Shown here in pieces: positions 54,725 through 63,865 of a stretch of DNA of 64,000 nucleotides. A program made the position numbers and the translations under genes. Within the stretch, counting starts at the first letter, position 1. Each line of letters opens with the position of its first letter. The stretch lies in the NCBI GenBank assembly GCA_016744375.1, contig JADGEM010000010.1:1-64000 (forward strand). Reading direction: 5' to 3'. This DNA comes from Gammaproteobacteria bacterium. Lineage in GTDB: Bacteria; Pseudomonadota; Gammaproteobacteria; GRL18. The notes under the pieces were generated by a model. The model was not told the origin of the DNA, did no database searches, and saw only the letters and a list, made by a program, of their open reading frames with translations.

Positions 54725-55887
54725 AGTATCTTCCTGAAAGTACCCATATCCTGTTTTAGTATAAGGCTATATTTAAGGTTATGGTTAAGGTTGTAGCCCT
54801 TTTCTAACAAATCTCTGCTCCATACATCAACCGGCAGTGCTGACCAGTGAGAATAATTCAAATCATTATAGAATTCAGCGGTCTCATTCAGCAGACTAAC
54901 ATCTTCTTGAAAAGCTGAATTACACACGACTTCTTCTTTTTGTCTCAATCGTCTTTTCTTAAACATCAGTTCTTTATTTATTTTATTAGATGACGTTTCT
55001 GGTTTTCTCTTTGGTTCATAGTTCGTATCAGAGTCACTTTTAAATCGTTCTATGGACTCCATATCTACTTCTAAATGAATCCTATCCTTTGTTTTTTTTA
55101 AAATAGAATGAGTTCTGGTTTTAAGTGTTTCCAAACTCGACATACTGGAACTATTATCAACTATAAATTTATCCTCGATTATCTTTGTACTTTTTATGAA
55201 GCCCCGTTGAGCTTGTAACATTTTATTTGACTGTGGTATTTTATTGTTTTTTTTCTGATGATTTTTTTGCTCATGCTGATGGCTTTGTTGCTCACGCTGA
55301 TGGCTCTTTTGCCCATGCTGACGGATCTTATTGCCAGCATTATCTTTTTTTTCAAAAAGATGAATGCTTCGCCCATGTACATTCATTTGTTTCATTAGAA
55401 CAGGAGAGGCTTGTTCCGTTATTGATTGATTGTTTACTGATGATATTGTTTTTTTATCGATTACTTGAGTTCGCCCGGTTAGTTTAAACGGGGACTTTTT
55501 AAATAGCTTTTCCTCATTATTGGAAGTCCTTCCATGAATATCCTGAAATAGATAATTTTTATTATCTTTCTTTAGTTTTCCTGCAGCTTGCTTGTAATCA
55601 GCAGGCGGAACGATGACTTGTTTCAATGATTTTATAATCGACCTTTTATTAAACGAATGAAGGCTCAATCGATTACGCTTAATTAAATCCAGCCAGTGCT
55701 GTGGTGCATCAGCATAAAAATGTTCTAAAGCTTTGTCATTTTTATTTTTCTTAAATGATTTATTGATCGTTTGCTTAATTGCTGATTGAAAAAAGTTGAC
55801 TGCCGCCTTAACTGTCTTGGCCAGTCTCTTTACAAAAATGATATAAAGACCGAAAAGGAGACTTTTATTGTCATTATTAACAGCCAT
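54712..55887 (-). CDS. CIS-cluster basic low-complexity protein, unknown
   Basis: A 391-residue, strongly basic protein. The N-terminal part (about 1-110) has a hydrophobic stretch near 9-20 and HFYADAPQHWLDLIKRN. The middle (about 110-330) is disordered and Lys/Asn/Gln-rich, with a seven-residue SHQ-containing repeat (about 193-215). The C-terminus (about 335-391) contains HWSALPVDVWSRDLLEKGYN. No family is recognised. Its place between tube and Afp7-like genes would fit a tail cap, assembly factor or unusual length determinant. Coding DNA of the repeat matches the 18-bp repeat family (55296-55308). Confidence 0.65.
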   Translation of the reverse strand: MAVNNDNKSLLFGLYIIFVKRLAKTVKAAVNFFQSAIKQTINKSFKKNKNDKALEHFYADAPQHWLDLIKRNRLSLHSFNKRSIIKSLKQVIVPPADYKQAAGKLKKDNKNYLFQDIHGRTSNNEEKLFKKSPFKLTGRTQVIDKKTISSVNNQSITEQASPVLMKQMNVHGRSIHLFEKKDNAGNKIRQHGQKSHQREQQSHQHEQKNHQKKNNKIPQSNKMLQAQRGFIKSTKIIEDKFIVDNSSSMSSLETLKTRTHSILKKTKDRIHLEVDMESIERFKSDSDTNYEPKRKPETSSNKINKELMFKKRRLRQKEEVVCNSAFQEDVSLLNETAEFYNDLNYSHWSALPVDVWSRDLLEKGYNLNHNLKYSLILKQDMGTFRKILWNG

Positions 55888-55889
55888 GA

Positions 55890-56321
55890 TCAGGCTCGCT
55901 CAAGCCCTTCATGAGCAATAACCATTGATTCAATTGCAACCCCTTGATCCAGAGCATTCAGCTTAGCTGCATTCCATTCACAGACCCATGCATTGTGCAA
56001 ATTGTAACGAAAAAACTCAGAGCCATCCGGTTTAAGCATCATTACAGATATTTCCCGGCGTTCCACTTCGCCTGAAACACTAGTCGTTAACCAGTTCCAT
56101 AAGTCCATTGACTCACTCATCCCCCAGCGAAAGGTTATTTCACTGTATTCAATACGCCCAGCCAGCTTCCTGACAGCTGGTGCAGCACCGCCTTCACGAT
56201 AGTCAATCGGTGTGATTCGCATCCCTAAGCCTTCGACTTCAGAAAAATTGACCTGCACTCCTTGTCCGATATCAACTATAAAATTATAATTTCGTACAAT
56301 TTCTGTTTCTGTTAAAGCCAT
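55890..56321 (-). CDS. CIS inner tube protein
   Basis: A 143-residue tail-tube subunit (T4 gp19/Afp1 family). Conserved patterns are NYNFIVDIG, FSEVEGLGMRITPIDYREGG, KLAGRIEYSEITFRWG and WNAAKLNALDQGVAIESMVIAHEGLE. Only one tube gene is present, where classical eCIS have two or three. ATG at 56321 is chosen because AGGAG stands upstream. It follows the sheath gene closely. Confidence 0.95.
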   Translation of the reverse strand: MALTETEIVRNYNFIVDIGQGVQVNFSEVEGLGMRITPIDYREGGAAPAVRKLAGRIEYSEITFRWGMSESMDLWNWLTTSVSGEVERREISVMMLKPDGSEFFRYNLHNAWVCEWNAAKLNALDQGVAIESMVIAHEGLERA

Positions 56322-56356
56322 TACAGCTCTCCTAATCAATCGTATTCGTGGTTACT

Positions 56357-57583
56357 TTATGACTCAGACTCAGATTCTGACTCACCTTCATCGGCATCAA
56401 CTTCAGTACCGCCAGCCCATTGACCAATTTTAAAGACAATAAATTCAGCCGGCTTAACCGGAGCAATACCTATTTCAATTTCCAGTTTCCCTGAATCAAT
56501 AACAGCCTGAGTATTGATTTCACCGTCACATTTTACAAAAAATGCCTGCTCCGGTGTGCTCCCCTGTAATGCACCATCCCGCCATAGCAAAGTTAGAAAA
56601 GCGCCAACATCTCGAACTATGGATTTCCAGAGAGTTTCATCATTGGGTTCAAAAACAACCCAGCGTGTGCTTTCGCTGATTGATTCTTCAATCATTATAA
56701 ATAAACGGCGAACATTAATGTATTTCCATTCACCATCATCCAGAGTTCTTGCCCCCCAGACTTTGATGCCTGTAGTAGGGAAACTGCGGATACAATTAAC
56801 CCCCCGGGTATTCAGTGCACCCTGCTCAGCCGAGCTGACGACATAAGACAAACCCAGTGCACCATTAACTGATTCATTGGCCGGCGCTTTATGAACACCC
56901 CGGCTAGCATCTGTCCGTGCATAGATGCCAGCCATAAATCCAGACGGCGGAGCGGACAGTATTTTTTTGGTTCGACTCAGCGGTGCCTGAATTAACATCC
57001 ATGGAAAATAAAATGCAGCATAACTGGTATTTTTGGGCCTTAATCCAGTTTCTTTTTTATCCTCAGTATTTTTTTTCCCACCACTGATTATACTGGCAAC
57101 AGTCTTTAATGGTTCGATACTAGTTACTCTATCTGGAGAATCCAGTATGGCGAAACAATCTTTTGAACCCTCACAGTGATCGATGAGTGCTGTATGTGAA
57201 ATGCTGTCAAAATAGCCTGGAGCCGCAACCATGGCAATTTCATCAATGACATCGAATGCACAGAGGCCGGTTCGTTTAGCGGCATCACCAGCAATCGTTT
57301 CATTTTCTGGAATATTAACAATATAACATCGTGTCCCTCCATTATTAAAAAATGAAAAAACAGCCATTGACAAAAAGGTATCACTGCCACCATTCTCACC
57401 CACATATTCATGAATAAATTGAGTCCAGTTATTGCAGGCCATTGCCTTATTTAAATGGGCCTGTTTATTAGGAGCGACACCGACAAAACCTGCCGTTTTA
57501 GTGTCAACCGTGCTGATTGGTTTTGAGCCGGTAGATACTTCTTGAATATATACTCCGGGAGCTGCATTTGCATAACTAGGCAT
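56357..57583 (-). CDS. CIS contractile sheath protein
   Basis: A 408-residue sheath subunit. The N-terminus AAPGVYIQEVSTGSKPI and TAGFVGVAP, the middle VSSAEQGALNTRGVNCIRSFPTTGIKVWGARTL (conserved near the C-terminal domain), and WVVFEPNDETLWKSI are characteristic. The tail after GGTEV is an acidic E/S repeat (GESESESES) that is unusual. There is one sheath gene only, unlike the two or three of classical eCIS. A strong ribosome site (GGAGG) precedes the start, which overlaps the upstream gene by 8 bp. Confidence 0.96.
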   Translation of the reverse strand: MPSYANAAPGVYIQEVSTGSKPISTVDTKTAGFVGVAPNKQAHLNKAMACNNWTQFIHEYVGENGGSDTFLSMAVFSFFNNGGTRCYIVNIPENETIAGDAAKRTGLCAFDVIDEIAMVAAPGYFDSISHTALIDHCEGSKDCFAILDSPDRVTSIEPLKTVASIISGGKKNTEDKKETGLRPKNTSYAAFYFPWMLIQAPLSRTKKILSAPPSGFMAGIYARTDASRGVHKAPANESVNGALGLSYVVSSAEQGALNTRGVNCIRSFPTTGIKVWGARTLDDGEWKYINVRRLFIMIEESISESTRWVVFEPNDETLWKSIVRDVGAFLTLLWRDGALQGSTPEQAFFVKCDGEINTQAVIDSGKLEIEIGIAPVKPAEFIVFKIGQWAGGTEVDADEGESESESES

Positions 57584-58259
57584 TACTATCCTCCAGTTTT
57601 TTCAATGAAATGGGTATTTCCTTTCCATTGTATTTATTATGCTTATATGAATATCGCTGGTTATCTTTTTTGGTATAAATATTGATAATTGTATCGGAAG
57701 CAGAAGGGACTAGACCCAGATTAAAAAAACCTTTTTGATCGGTCAGGACTGATCGCTGCCCTGAATTTAATTCAACCCTGCATCGTTCAAGTGGTTCATT
57801 ATTAAATCCTGTCAACTTACCATAGATTGGAACCATGGGCGTAGTGACAATGTTTGGCTCTTCCTTAATCAAAGGGGCTTCCTCCCCTGTTTTTGGAATA
57901 TCAAGCAGATAGATTAATGAGAAGACAGGTTGCGGAAATAGCTTAAGCGCCTGCCAATAATCCACAGACAGCGTGTCTGGTAATAGATGAAAAACCGGAT
58001 GATCGCAGCCTGACATGAGTAATTTGGAAATAACATCATGGGAGCGCTCAATTGAAGCTGAATGAACAGTGATCAGATAGTTTAGTTTTACCTGAGTATA
58101 TGTGGGATTTGTATTACCCATCAATTTTTCAAGAGAACTCAGATAAACACAGATGCAATCATTATCATGAGCAATAGCAGGCACACAAAACTCTACATTG
58201 ATATTTTTGACAATATCAACTAGCCAGAGCTTGATTTGTTCATTTATCTGATTAATCAA
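57576..58259 (-). CDS. CIS terminal protein, Pvc16/DUF4255-like
   Basis: A 227-residue protein that begins the leftward cluster. The N-terminal domain (about 1-125) follows the Pvc16/DUF4255 pattern: INEQIKLWLVD, then VKLNYLITVHS and DTLSVDYWQALKLFPQPVFSLIYLL. The C-terminal part (about 145-220) is a carboxypeptidase regulatory-like beta domain (YGKLTGFNNEPLERC, DQKGFFNLGLVPS). Pvc16-type proteins cap the distal end of the tube and sheath. It would be translated first from the promoter in the divergent region. Confidence 0.88.
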   Translation of the reverse strand: MINQINEQIKLWLVDIVKNINVEFCVPAIAHDNDCICVYLSSLEKLMGNTNPTYTQVKLNYLITVHSASIERSHDVISKLLMSGCDHPVFHLLPDTLSVDYWQALKLFPQPVFSLIYLLDIPKTGEEAPLIKEEPNIVTTPMVPIYGKLTGFNNEPLERCRVELNSGQRSVLTDQKGFFNLGLVPSASDTIINIYTKKDNQRYSYKHNKYNGKEIPISLKKLEDSNA

Positions 58260-58772
58260 AACCTGTTCCCGTTAGAATTTTTAGCTCAACAATAAAATTA
58301 TTGACTACAAATAAACAGCTTTATACCCGAGTCATTTGAAAATTCTAAATTTAAATGAGTTTGAATATATTTTTTAGAAACGAAAAATTGGCTAAGACTG
58401 CAACACTGATCAATCAGTGTTAATAACCGATAAAGAATCACTTAAAGGCTAAGTGTATTATGAAGCAACTTTTTAAATGATTTTGTTTTTTAATAATAAA
58501 CTAAAAAAAATATAACACAATAGAAAAATCAATTTTCTTTAATTAGGGATTACCCTATCATTATTCTTTCAGAGTTGTAATTATTTTAAACAAGCCTATA
58601 CTGGATGATATCTTATAGTTTATTTCTGTTTTCAATTTTTTGAATTTATTCAAAATAAAGTTGTTATAACAGGTTTCTTTTCACAGACTATTTTTTCATA
58701 AACTTTCATAAACTATTGTTCAGTAAGCGGTAAACAATATTAGCCACACTATCTAGGATAGGAGAATTTATT
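58260..58772. other. Divergent promoter region of the CIS and caspase operons
   Basis: About 510 bp, strongly AT-rich, between the divergent pvc16-like and caspase-NlpC genes. It must hold both promoters, but no clear -35/-10 pair or operator stands out. AGGAG at the right end is the ribosome site of the caspase-NlpC gene. Confidence 0.5.
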
Positions 58773-61577
58773 ATGTGGTCTTTATTTTCTACTGTTCCTG
58801 CTAAATTATTCCTTATTCTTTTCTGCCTTATCATCTTACCTGCCTGCTCAGAACAAAATGATGCTAAAAGTGATGAAAATTCGTCACTGTCAGAGTTAAC
58901 ATCCTGCCAACCTGAAACACCTGTTATTTCAGCAGATGGAAAGCGACGTATGGCACTTATCATTGGTGTAGGTCAATACAAAAACAATAAAATTAATGAT
59001 TTAGAGGGGCCACCTGAAGATGCTAAACGAATTTATCAACTATTAACTGATAAAAATGGCTACCAGTTTCCAGAAGAAAATGTCTGTCTGCTGCTTAATC
59101 AATACGCAGACAAAAAATCAGTAGTCAGTGCATTTAAGCAAAGGCTGATTGAGCCTGCCCAACAAGATGATATTGTGGTTTTTTATTATGCAGGTCATGG
59201 TTCACAAGTTACTGATCTCAACAATGATGAACCTGACAATATGGATGAGACACTTGTTTTACATGACTCTCGTACTGAGGGTGTACTCGATTTAATTGAT
59301 GATGAATTTAATCAGTTGTTGAGCCAGTTATACAATAAAACACACAATATTTCAGTATTTCTGGATTCCTGTAATTCCGGCACCGCAACACGCGGTAATT
59401 ATACCGCTCGTTTTATCCAACCACTCATCTTGCAAAAAACCATGACTGATTCACAAAGTCGCTCAGTGGGTGATGGAAGTGAAGAAATAACCTCTGATTC
59501 CATGCCTGGAATGGTTGTTTTCACTGCTGCCAGCGACAACACCGCTGCATTAGAACGTGCAGGACATGGTATTTTTACTGATGCTCTACTGTCATCCTTT
59601 CTTCAGACTTCTGGTTCTCCCATTACATTTCTGCAGGCATCAAGAAAGATACCAGCACTGATATTGGCACAGCAAAGCGATCAGAAACCTTATTTTCAAG
59701 GCAAGTTGGATCAATACATTTTTTCCAGTGAACATTTTAAAAAGCCTTTTTCCTGGGATATTACGAAAGTGACTGATCCTGAAGCAGCTAATGGCATTCA
59801 TTTAAGTGGTATCGCCATGCCAGGTTTAGGTGTTGGCTCAGAGCTCAGGGTGTTCCCAGGTAACACCCGCTATGAAGACAGCCAGGATTTAAATCATTCA
59901 ATAGCAACGATCGTTATTGACACGATGAAAGGCCTCAATGCCAAGGGTCACATCAGCACCCTGACTAACGGAGCACAAGCCATTCGGGCTGGAGACTATG
60001 CAATATTGATAACCCCAGCAAACAATAATACAACCATTACAGTCTCTTTAAGAGATTCAGACAAGCCTTCAGGCATTCCATCAAACCTGGCAAAAAAAAT
60101 AGTCAATGCGCTAAAAAATAATCCTGAAGCGTTTAAAGTTGTTCAAATTGTGCAGGATAAGGCTGATTTTGAACTGATTTACAAAAAAGACAAAGGCATT
60201 GCTGTCGTTGGTCCTAAAAATAAAATTCGAGCTCAATTTACCTCTGAAACCCAGGTCATTCATAATTTGTGGCAACATGCACGGCATCGCGCATTATTGC
60301 AGCTTCAGGGTGAGGGCGGTACTGATTTTGTCGACAACCAGACATTACAGGTGCAGCTGATACCTGCCCCCATGCAAAACCAATGCAGTAAGAAAGACAA
60401 CTGGCAGCAGGCACCAGCTAACGCCAATCAGGGCATTCCACTGTGCCACAAGTGGCAAATTAAAGTTTCTTATACTAAATCTTCAAAAGAATTACCTACA
60501 CTGCTCATTGGTGGTGTCATCCAGTCATCTGATGGTAATTCTTTCGGACTGCCTTATGATGGCAGAAATATCCCTCTGAACCCCGGCGAAGAAGTCATCT
60601 TACCCGGGACATTCATCGGCCAACTACCTTTGGAAACCACGGATACAGTGATGATATTTGGAACTCAGGAAAGCAACCCGGTTCACTGGTATCTATTAAC
60701 AGATGTGAGTCGTACGGAAACTCGGGGTGATCACAGTCCATTACAGAATACGATTGAGCAATACCTCACACAAACACGCGGCGTTGGTCAGACAAGCAGC
60801 ACTGAGGCAGACACATCAACCTGGACAAGGAGTATTGTTCCCATGAAGGTTGAAGCGAACAGCCGATTTCTTAAGCCGAAGACAATGGGTACAGCTTCAG
60901 ATTTTGACAGCAGAGAATACACAATCCAGCATTTTAATATTCTCCCCTATCTGCCAGACAATGAGCAGTCCCCGCTTTATCGTGTTTTGCAGACAGCCGA
61001 TCAGCTGGCCCGCTCATCCATCAATGATGGCTATCCTTATACTCAACATGACTGGAGTCAGGGAAGTGATGATAAAAACCTTAAAAAAGGCATCGATTGC
61101 TCACGTTCAATCTGGTATGCCTTTACGCGTTCCGGTTTAGATTATAACCATAAGAATTCTTACCTCACGACAAAGGAAATGGCTGCAGAAGGCTCTGTTA
61201 TGAATGATGAGTTTATCCGCTGCGATAATCAGCCCGTACAAATCGGCGATATTCTTGTTTATCGGGATGATACTCGTGGCGATGGTCATACCGTAATGGT
61301 AATAGATCCTCAAAAACGTATCGCCTGGGGATCTCATGGCTGGGATGGTAGTGGCAAAGCACTGAAGATTGAACCTGATACAGGTGTTGAATATCAATTG
61401 ATTAAATATAAAAAAGACTGGGCTCGCTGGGATAGAAAAACCATGTTCAAAAAAGCCTGTTGGCGGTATAAGCAATTTAGCAGTCAAACTCACTCAGATG
61501 GTGAATTATCTCAGGCAGAAACCCGAGGTTATCAATCATTAAAAAATTATTGCAAAAACAGAAAATGTACACAATAG
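58773..61577 (+). CDS. Caspase-NlpC/P60-like fusion lipoprotein
   Basis: A 934-residue protein with a lipoprotein signal (lipobox LPAC, Cys25). A caspase/metacaspase-like domain (about 55-325) has ALIIGVGQYKNN, H142 in YYAGHGSQ and C200 in LDSCNSG. A mixed middle region follows (about 325-720), with beta-rich parts such as LIGGVIQSSDGNSFGLP. The C-terminus (about 745-900) looks like an NlpC/P60 peptidoglycan hydrolase: KGIDCSRSIW (Cys776), GDILVYRDD and GDGHTVMV (His839), then AWGSHGWDG. Cutting of cell wall by the second domain, gated by the caspase, is a reasonable guess. Start is supported by AGGAG. Confidence 0.88.
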   Translation: MWSLFSTVPAKLFLILFCLIILPACSEQNDAKSDENSSLSELTSCQPETPVISADGKRRMALIIGVGQYKNNKINDLEGPPEDAKRIYQLLTDKNGYQFPEENVCLLLNQYADKKSVVSAFKQRLIEPAQQDDIVVFYYAGHGSQVTDLNNDEPDNMDETLVLHDSRTEGVLDLIDDEFNQLLSQLYNKTHNISVFLDSCNSGTATRGNYTARFIQPLILQKTMTDSQSRSVGDGSEEITSDSMPGMVVFTAASDNTAALERAGHGIFTDALLSSFLQTSGSPITFLQASRKIPALILAQQSDQKPYFQGKLDQYIFSSEHFKKPFSWDITKVTDPEAANGIHLSGIAMPGLGVGSELRVFPGNTRYEDSQDLNHSIATIVIDTMKGLNAKGHISTLTNGAQAIRAGDYAILITPANNNTTITVSLRDSDKPSGIPSNLAKKIVNALKNNPEAFKVVQIVQDKADFELIYKKDKGIAVVGPKNKIRAQFTSETQVIHNLWQHARHRALLQLQGEGGTDFVDNQTLQVQLIPAPMQNQCSKKDNWQQAPANANQGIPLCHKWQIKVSYTKSSKELPTLLIGGVIQSSDGNSFGLPYDGRNIPLNPGEEVILPGTFIGQLPLETTDTVMIFGTQESNPVHWYLLTDVSRTETRGDHSPLQNTIEQYLTQTRGVGQTSSTEADTSTWTRSIVPMKVEANSRFLKPKTMGTASDFDSREYTIQHFNILPYLPDNEQSPLYRVLQTADQLARSSINDGYPYTQHDWSQGSDDKNLKKGIDCSRSIWYAFTRSGLDYNHKNSYLTTKEMAAEGSVMNDEFIRCDNQPVQIGDILVYRDDTRGDGHTVMVIDPQKRIAWGSHGWDGSGKALKIEPDTGVEYQLIKYKKDWARWDRKTMFKKACWRYKQFSSQTHSDGELSQAETRGYQSLKNYCKNRKCTQ

Positions 61578-61591
61578 AAGGAACTCAGATT

Positions 61592-62515
61592 ATGAATAAA
61601 ACAACTTTATTTATTCCTTTTTTTATTGCGGTATTTTTATTAGTTTCATGTAAAGCAACCATACCTAATTCTCCGAGTTCATCAAGTACAAGGGATAGTT
61701 CACAAAGTCGGCATCCACCCAGGATTGATTCTTTTGAAGCATTCCCTGCCATGTTTACGCAAGGTGATGCAATTGATTTAAACTGGGAAACATCTCATGC
61801 CACAGAAGTCCATATTTCAGGAGTAGGCAGAGTCAATAATTCCGGCTCTCATCATATCAATAATATCAGTGTTGATCAGGCTGACATCATCCTGACCGCT
61901 TCAAATAATGGTAATTTTTCACCAGATACAGAAAGACTTAATATGCAAGTGGTACTTATGTCTATATCAGGCCCTGTTCCTGATAACTTTAAGGGTCCCA
62001 GAGACAAACCTGTTTTGATACTTGGCAATAGGGCGACTATTAATAACAAAATAAACAGATATAAACTGCGGCCCATTGATAAAAGCATGATAAGAGATCA
62101 TCGCGTACAAACAGTTACACCCCGCCCGGCAGCCAACAGTTCTTCTATGCAAATCAAACCAATGATTGCTACTCCTATGCACTATAATATTGCGCAGCCA
62201 GGTATTCCAAAATTGCTCAGCCCTGCTAATAATAGTTCATTCAGGCACTTTCCAAGAACATTGAAGCTAAAATGGAGATCAGTAAGCAATGCCACGAGTT
62301 ACAATGTTGAAATTGATTGTATGCATTGCTGTGCCAGTGGCAAATGGTGTACGGATGTAGGAGGCAAATACAAGCAGCTCAAGGGAATCAGGCGCACCTA
62401 TTATCAGTTTAACTTTGTCGGTTCTCAGCCTGGTCGTTGGCGGGTTCAGGCTGTTGATAAAAACGGCAAAAAAGGTCAGTACAGTCACTGGAATAATTTT
62501 AGTTTTTCAAAATAA
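61592..62515 (+). CDS. Ig/FN3-like lipoprotein
   Basis: A protein of about 307 residues with a lipobox (LLVSC, Cys near 20), a Ser-rich linker and a beta-sandwich region (about 40-125; AIDLNWETSHATEVHISG). A second fibronectin-III-like domain ends it (about 205-305; LSPANNSSFRHFPRTLKLKW to WRVQAVDKNGKKGQYSHW), with an unusual CMHCCASGKWC cluster in a loop. Likely roles are binding or structural, on the outer membrane. ATG at 61592 has GAAGG upstream. It overlaps nothing and lies 14 bp after the caspase-NlpC stop. Confidence 0.7.
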   Translation: MNKTTLFIPFFIAVFLLVSCKATIPNSPSSSSTRDSSQSRHPPRIDSFEAFPAMFTQGDAIDLNWETSHATEVHISGVGRVNNSGSHHINNISVDQADIILTASNNGNFSPDTERLNMQVVLMSISGPVPDNFKGPRDKPVLILGNRATINNKINRYKLRPIDKSMIRDHRVQTVTPRPAANSSSMQIKPMIATPMHYNIAQPGIPKLLSPANNSSFRHFPRTLKLKWRSVSNATSYNVEIDCMHCCASGKWCTDVGGKYKQLKGIRRTYYQFNFVGSQPGRWRVQAVDKNGKKGQYSHWNNFSFSK

Positions 62516-62532
62516 AAGTCAAAGGAACACCG

Positions 62533-62871
62533 ATGGATGATTTTTTTACATCAGAGCCAGCATTTACTCCATTAATGGCTGGCACCTTTACGCTGACGGC
62601 TGCAGCGACACTGGCCACAACATTTGGCTGGCCCGGAAGCCTGACTGCAGTGATTATCAGCATGCTTTTGGCAGTTGCAATATCCATTAATAAAAAAATA
62701 TCCATAATCAAAAAGGTTGTTTTTTATCTGATTAATGCAATGACCATTTTTATTGTTGCTATGGGTCTGAACTCCGCAGGAATGTCTTTAACACAAGAAC
62801 AAAAAAATAACACTGTGGAGCGCAGTGTTGAAGATACTGCTCAAAAACCCTTTTTTCATTCATGGTTCTGA
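62533..62871 (+). CDS. Small membrane protein of the caspase-NlpC operon
   Basis: A 112-residue protein with two to three hydrophobic helices (about 14-50 and 60-82) and a charged C-terminal tail. No family is recognised. AAGGA precedes the ATG. It lies 17 bp after the Ig/FN3-like lipoprotein gene, so it is probably in one transcription unit with the caspase-NlpC gene. Confidence 0.65.
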   Translation: MDDFFTSEPAFTPLMAGTFTLTAAATLATTFGWPGSLTAVIISMLLAVAISINKKISIIKKVVFYLINAMTIFIVAMGLNSAGMSLTQEQKNNTVERSVEDTAQKPFFHSWF

Positions 62872-62918
62872 GCCAGGTTAAGCATATTATTACATGGCAA
62901 TGAGCAGGGGAAAAACTT

Positions 62919-63575
62919 ATGGAAAAATTAAGAAAACCTTTTTTTTACACAGCAACTATTATTTTATTTATATCTTTACTGATTGAACTGTCAACTGGAC
63001 TTTTTGGGCAACAACTGGAAATACCCGGATTAGGAATTCCCTCTATTGCACTGATAGACAGTCTACTGGTATTTGTCATTACAATGATGTTGCTCAATGT
63101 TCTGGTTTCGCCCGCATTGATCGGAAAAATCAGTGGTATCAGTACACTGATTTTTTCACTCATCATACTCATTGTCTCTGTTGTAGTTCTGTTTACCAGC
63201 CTTATAAAACTTGTGTCAATGATCTCACTGCTATTAGCGGCACCTTTTGGAACCATTTCCTATTTTGCATTATTTACTCCTTTTGAAAGAGCTAAAGCAG
63301 CCTTTGTATTAAGCATTCTCATATCACTAAAACTTCTGTTTGCTATTTTTCTGGTACTAGCGCAACAACGCTTTTTAGAAAATAAGGGGCTTATTATTTT
63401 AATTTTTACGGTGCTGCTGGCCACGATTCTAGTTGGGTTCCTCCATGCATTTCCGCCTGGATTTCTGGCCAGTATACTGGATGCTTTAGCTGCAATTATT
63501 GTTTCGATCATTGCTTTGCTCTGGTCTTTAAACTTTTTTATTCGTTCCATCCCTGCAATTACAAAGCTCTTTTAA
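62919..63575 (+). CDS. Polytopic membrane protein, unknown
   Basis: A 218-residue protein with about six transmembrane helices covering nearly its whole length, separated by short loops with few charged residues. No catalytic or transport motif is recognised. AGGGG before the ATG supports the start. It is the fourth plus-strand gene after the divergent region and may be the last of that unit. Confidence 0.65.
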   Translation: MEKLRKPFFYTATIILFISLLIELSTGLFGQQLEIPGLGIPSIALIDSLLVFVITMMLLNVLVSPALIGKISGISTLIFSLIILIVSVVVLFTSLIKLVSMISLLLAAPFGTISYFALFTPFERAKAAFVLSILISLKLLFAIFLVLAQQRFLENKGLIILIFTVLLATILVGFLHAFPPGFLASILDALAAIIVSIIALLWSLNFFIRSIPAITKLF

Positions 63576-63706
63576 AGCGCTCTATCAGCCTACTCCTGAT
63601 AACAATGTTAAGATACTATATTAGTTTGAGAAACATCATTTTCTGTTATAATACCGAGTTTGGTCAGTTAACGTTCAAACAATAAAATAATTTAAAGGGT
63701 GAAACT

Positions 63707-63850
63707 ATGAAATGGTGTCGTGCTGAACTTGCGCTGTATCTGATTATTACAATTTTGGGCATTGGCAATATGTTGACCGCCTGTGGCCAGAAAGGTCCTC
63801 TGTATCTGCCCAGTGAAAAAAATTCTCTTGAACAAACCGGTAACCACTAG
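63707..63850 (+). CDS. lptM: LptM-like small lipoprotein
   Basis: A 47-residue lipoprotein with the lipobox LTAC followed by GQKGPLYLP, the hallmark of LptM (YifL). LptM helps mature the LptDE outer-membrane LPS translocon. It is found in the usual position just upstream of lysA. Confidence 0.9.
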   Translation: MKWCRAELALYLIITILGIGNMLTACGQKGPLYLPSEKNSLEQTGNH

Positions 63851-63865
63851 ATAATAAAGTATTTT

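Noticed and set aside
47789..58259. Prophage
   Set aside because: No capsid, portal, terminase, integrase, lysis or replication genes. Only tail/baseplate functions of the CIS type are present.
47789..58259. Type VI secretion system
   Set aside because: No TssJ, TssL, TssM or ClpV genes. A DUF4255 protein and a one-piece sheath of the phage/eCIS type instead of TssB/TssC point to a CIS.
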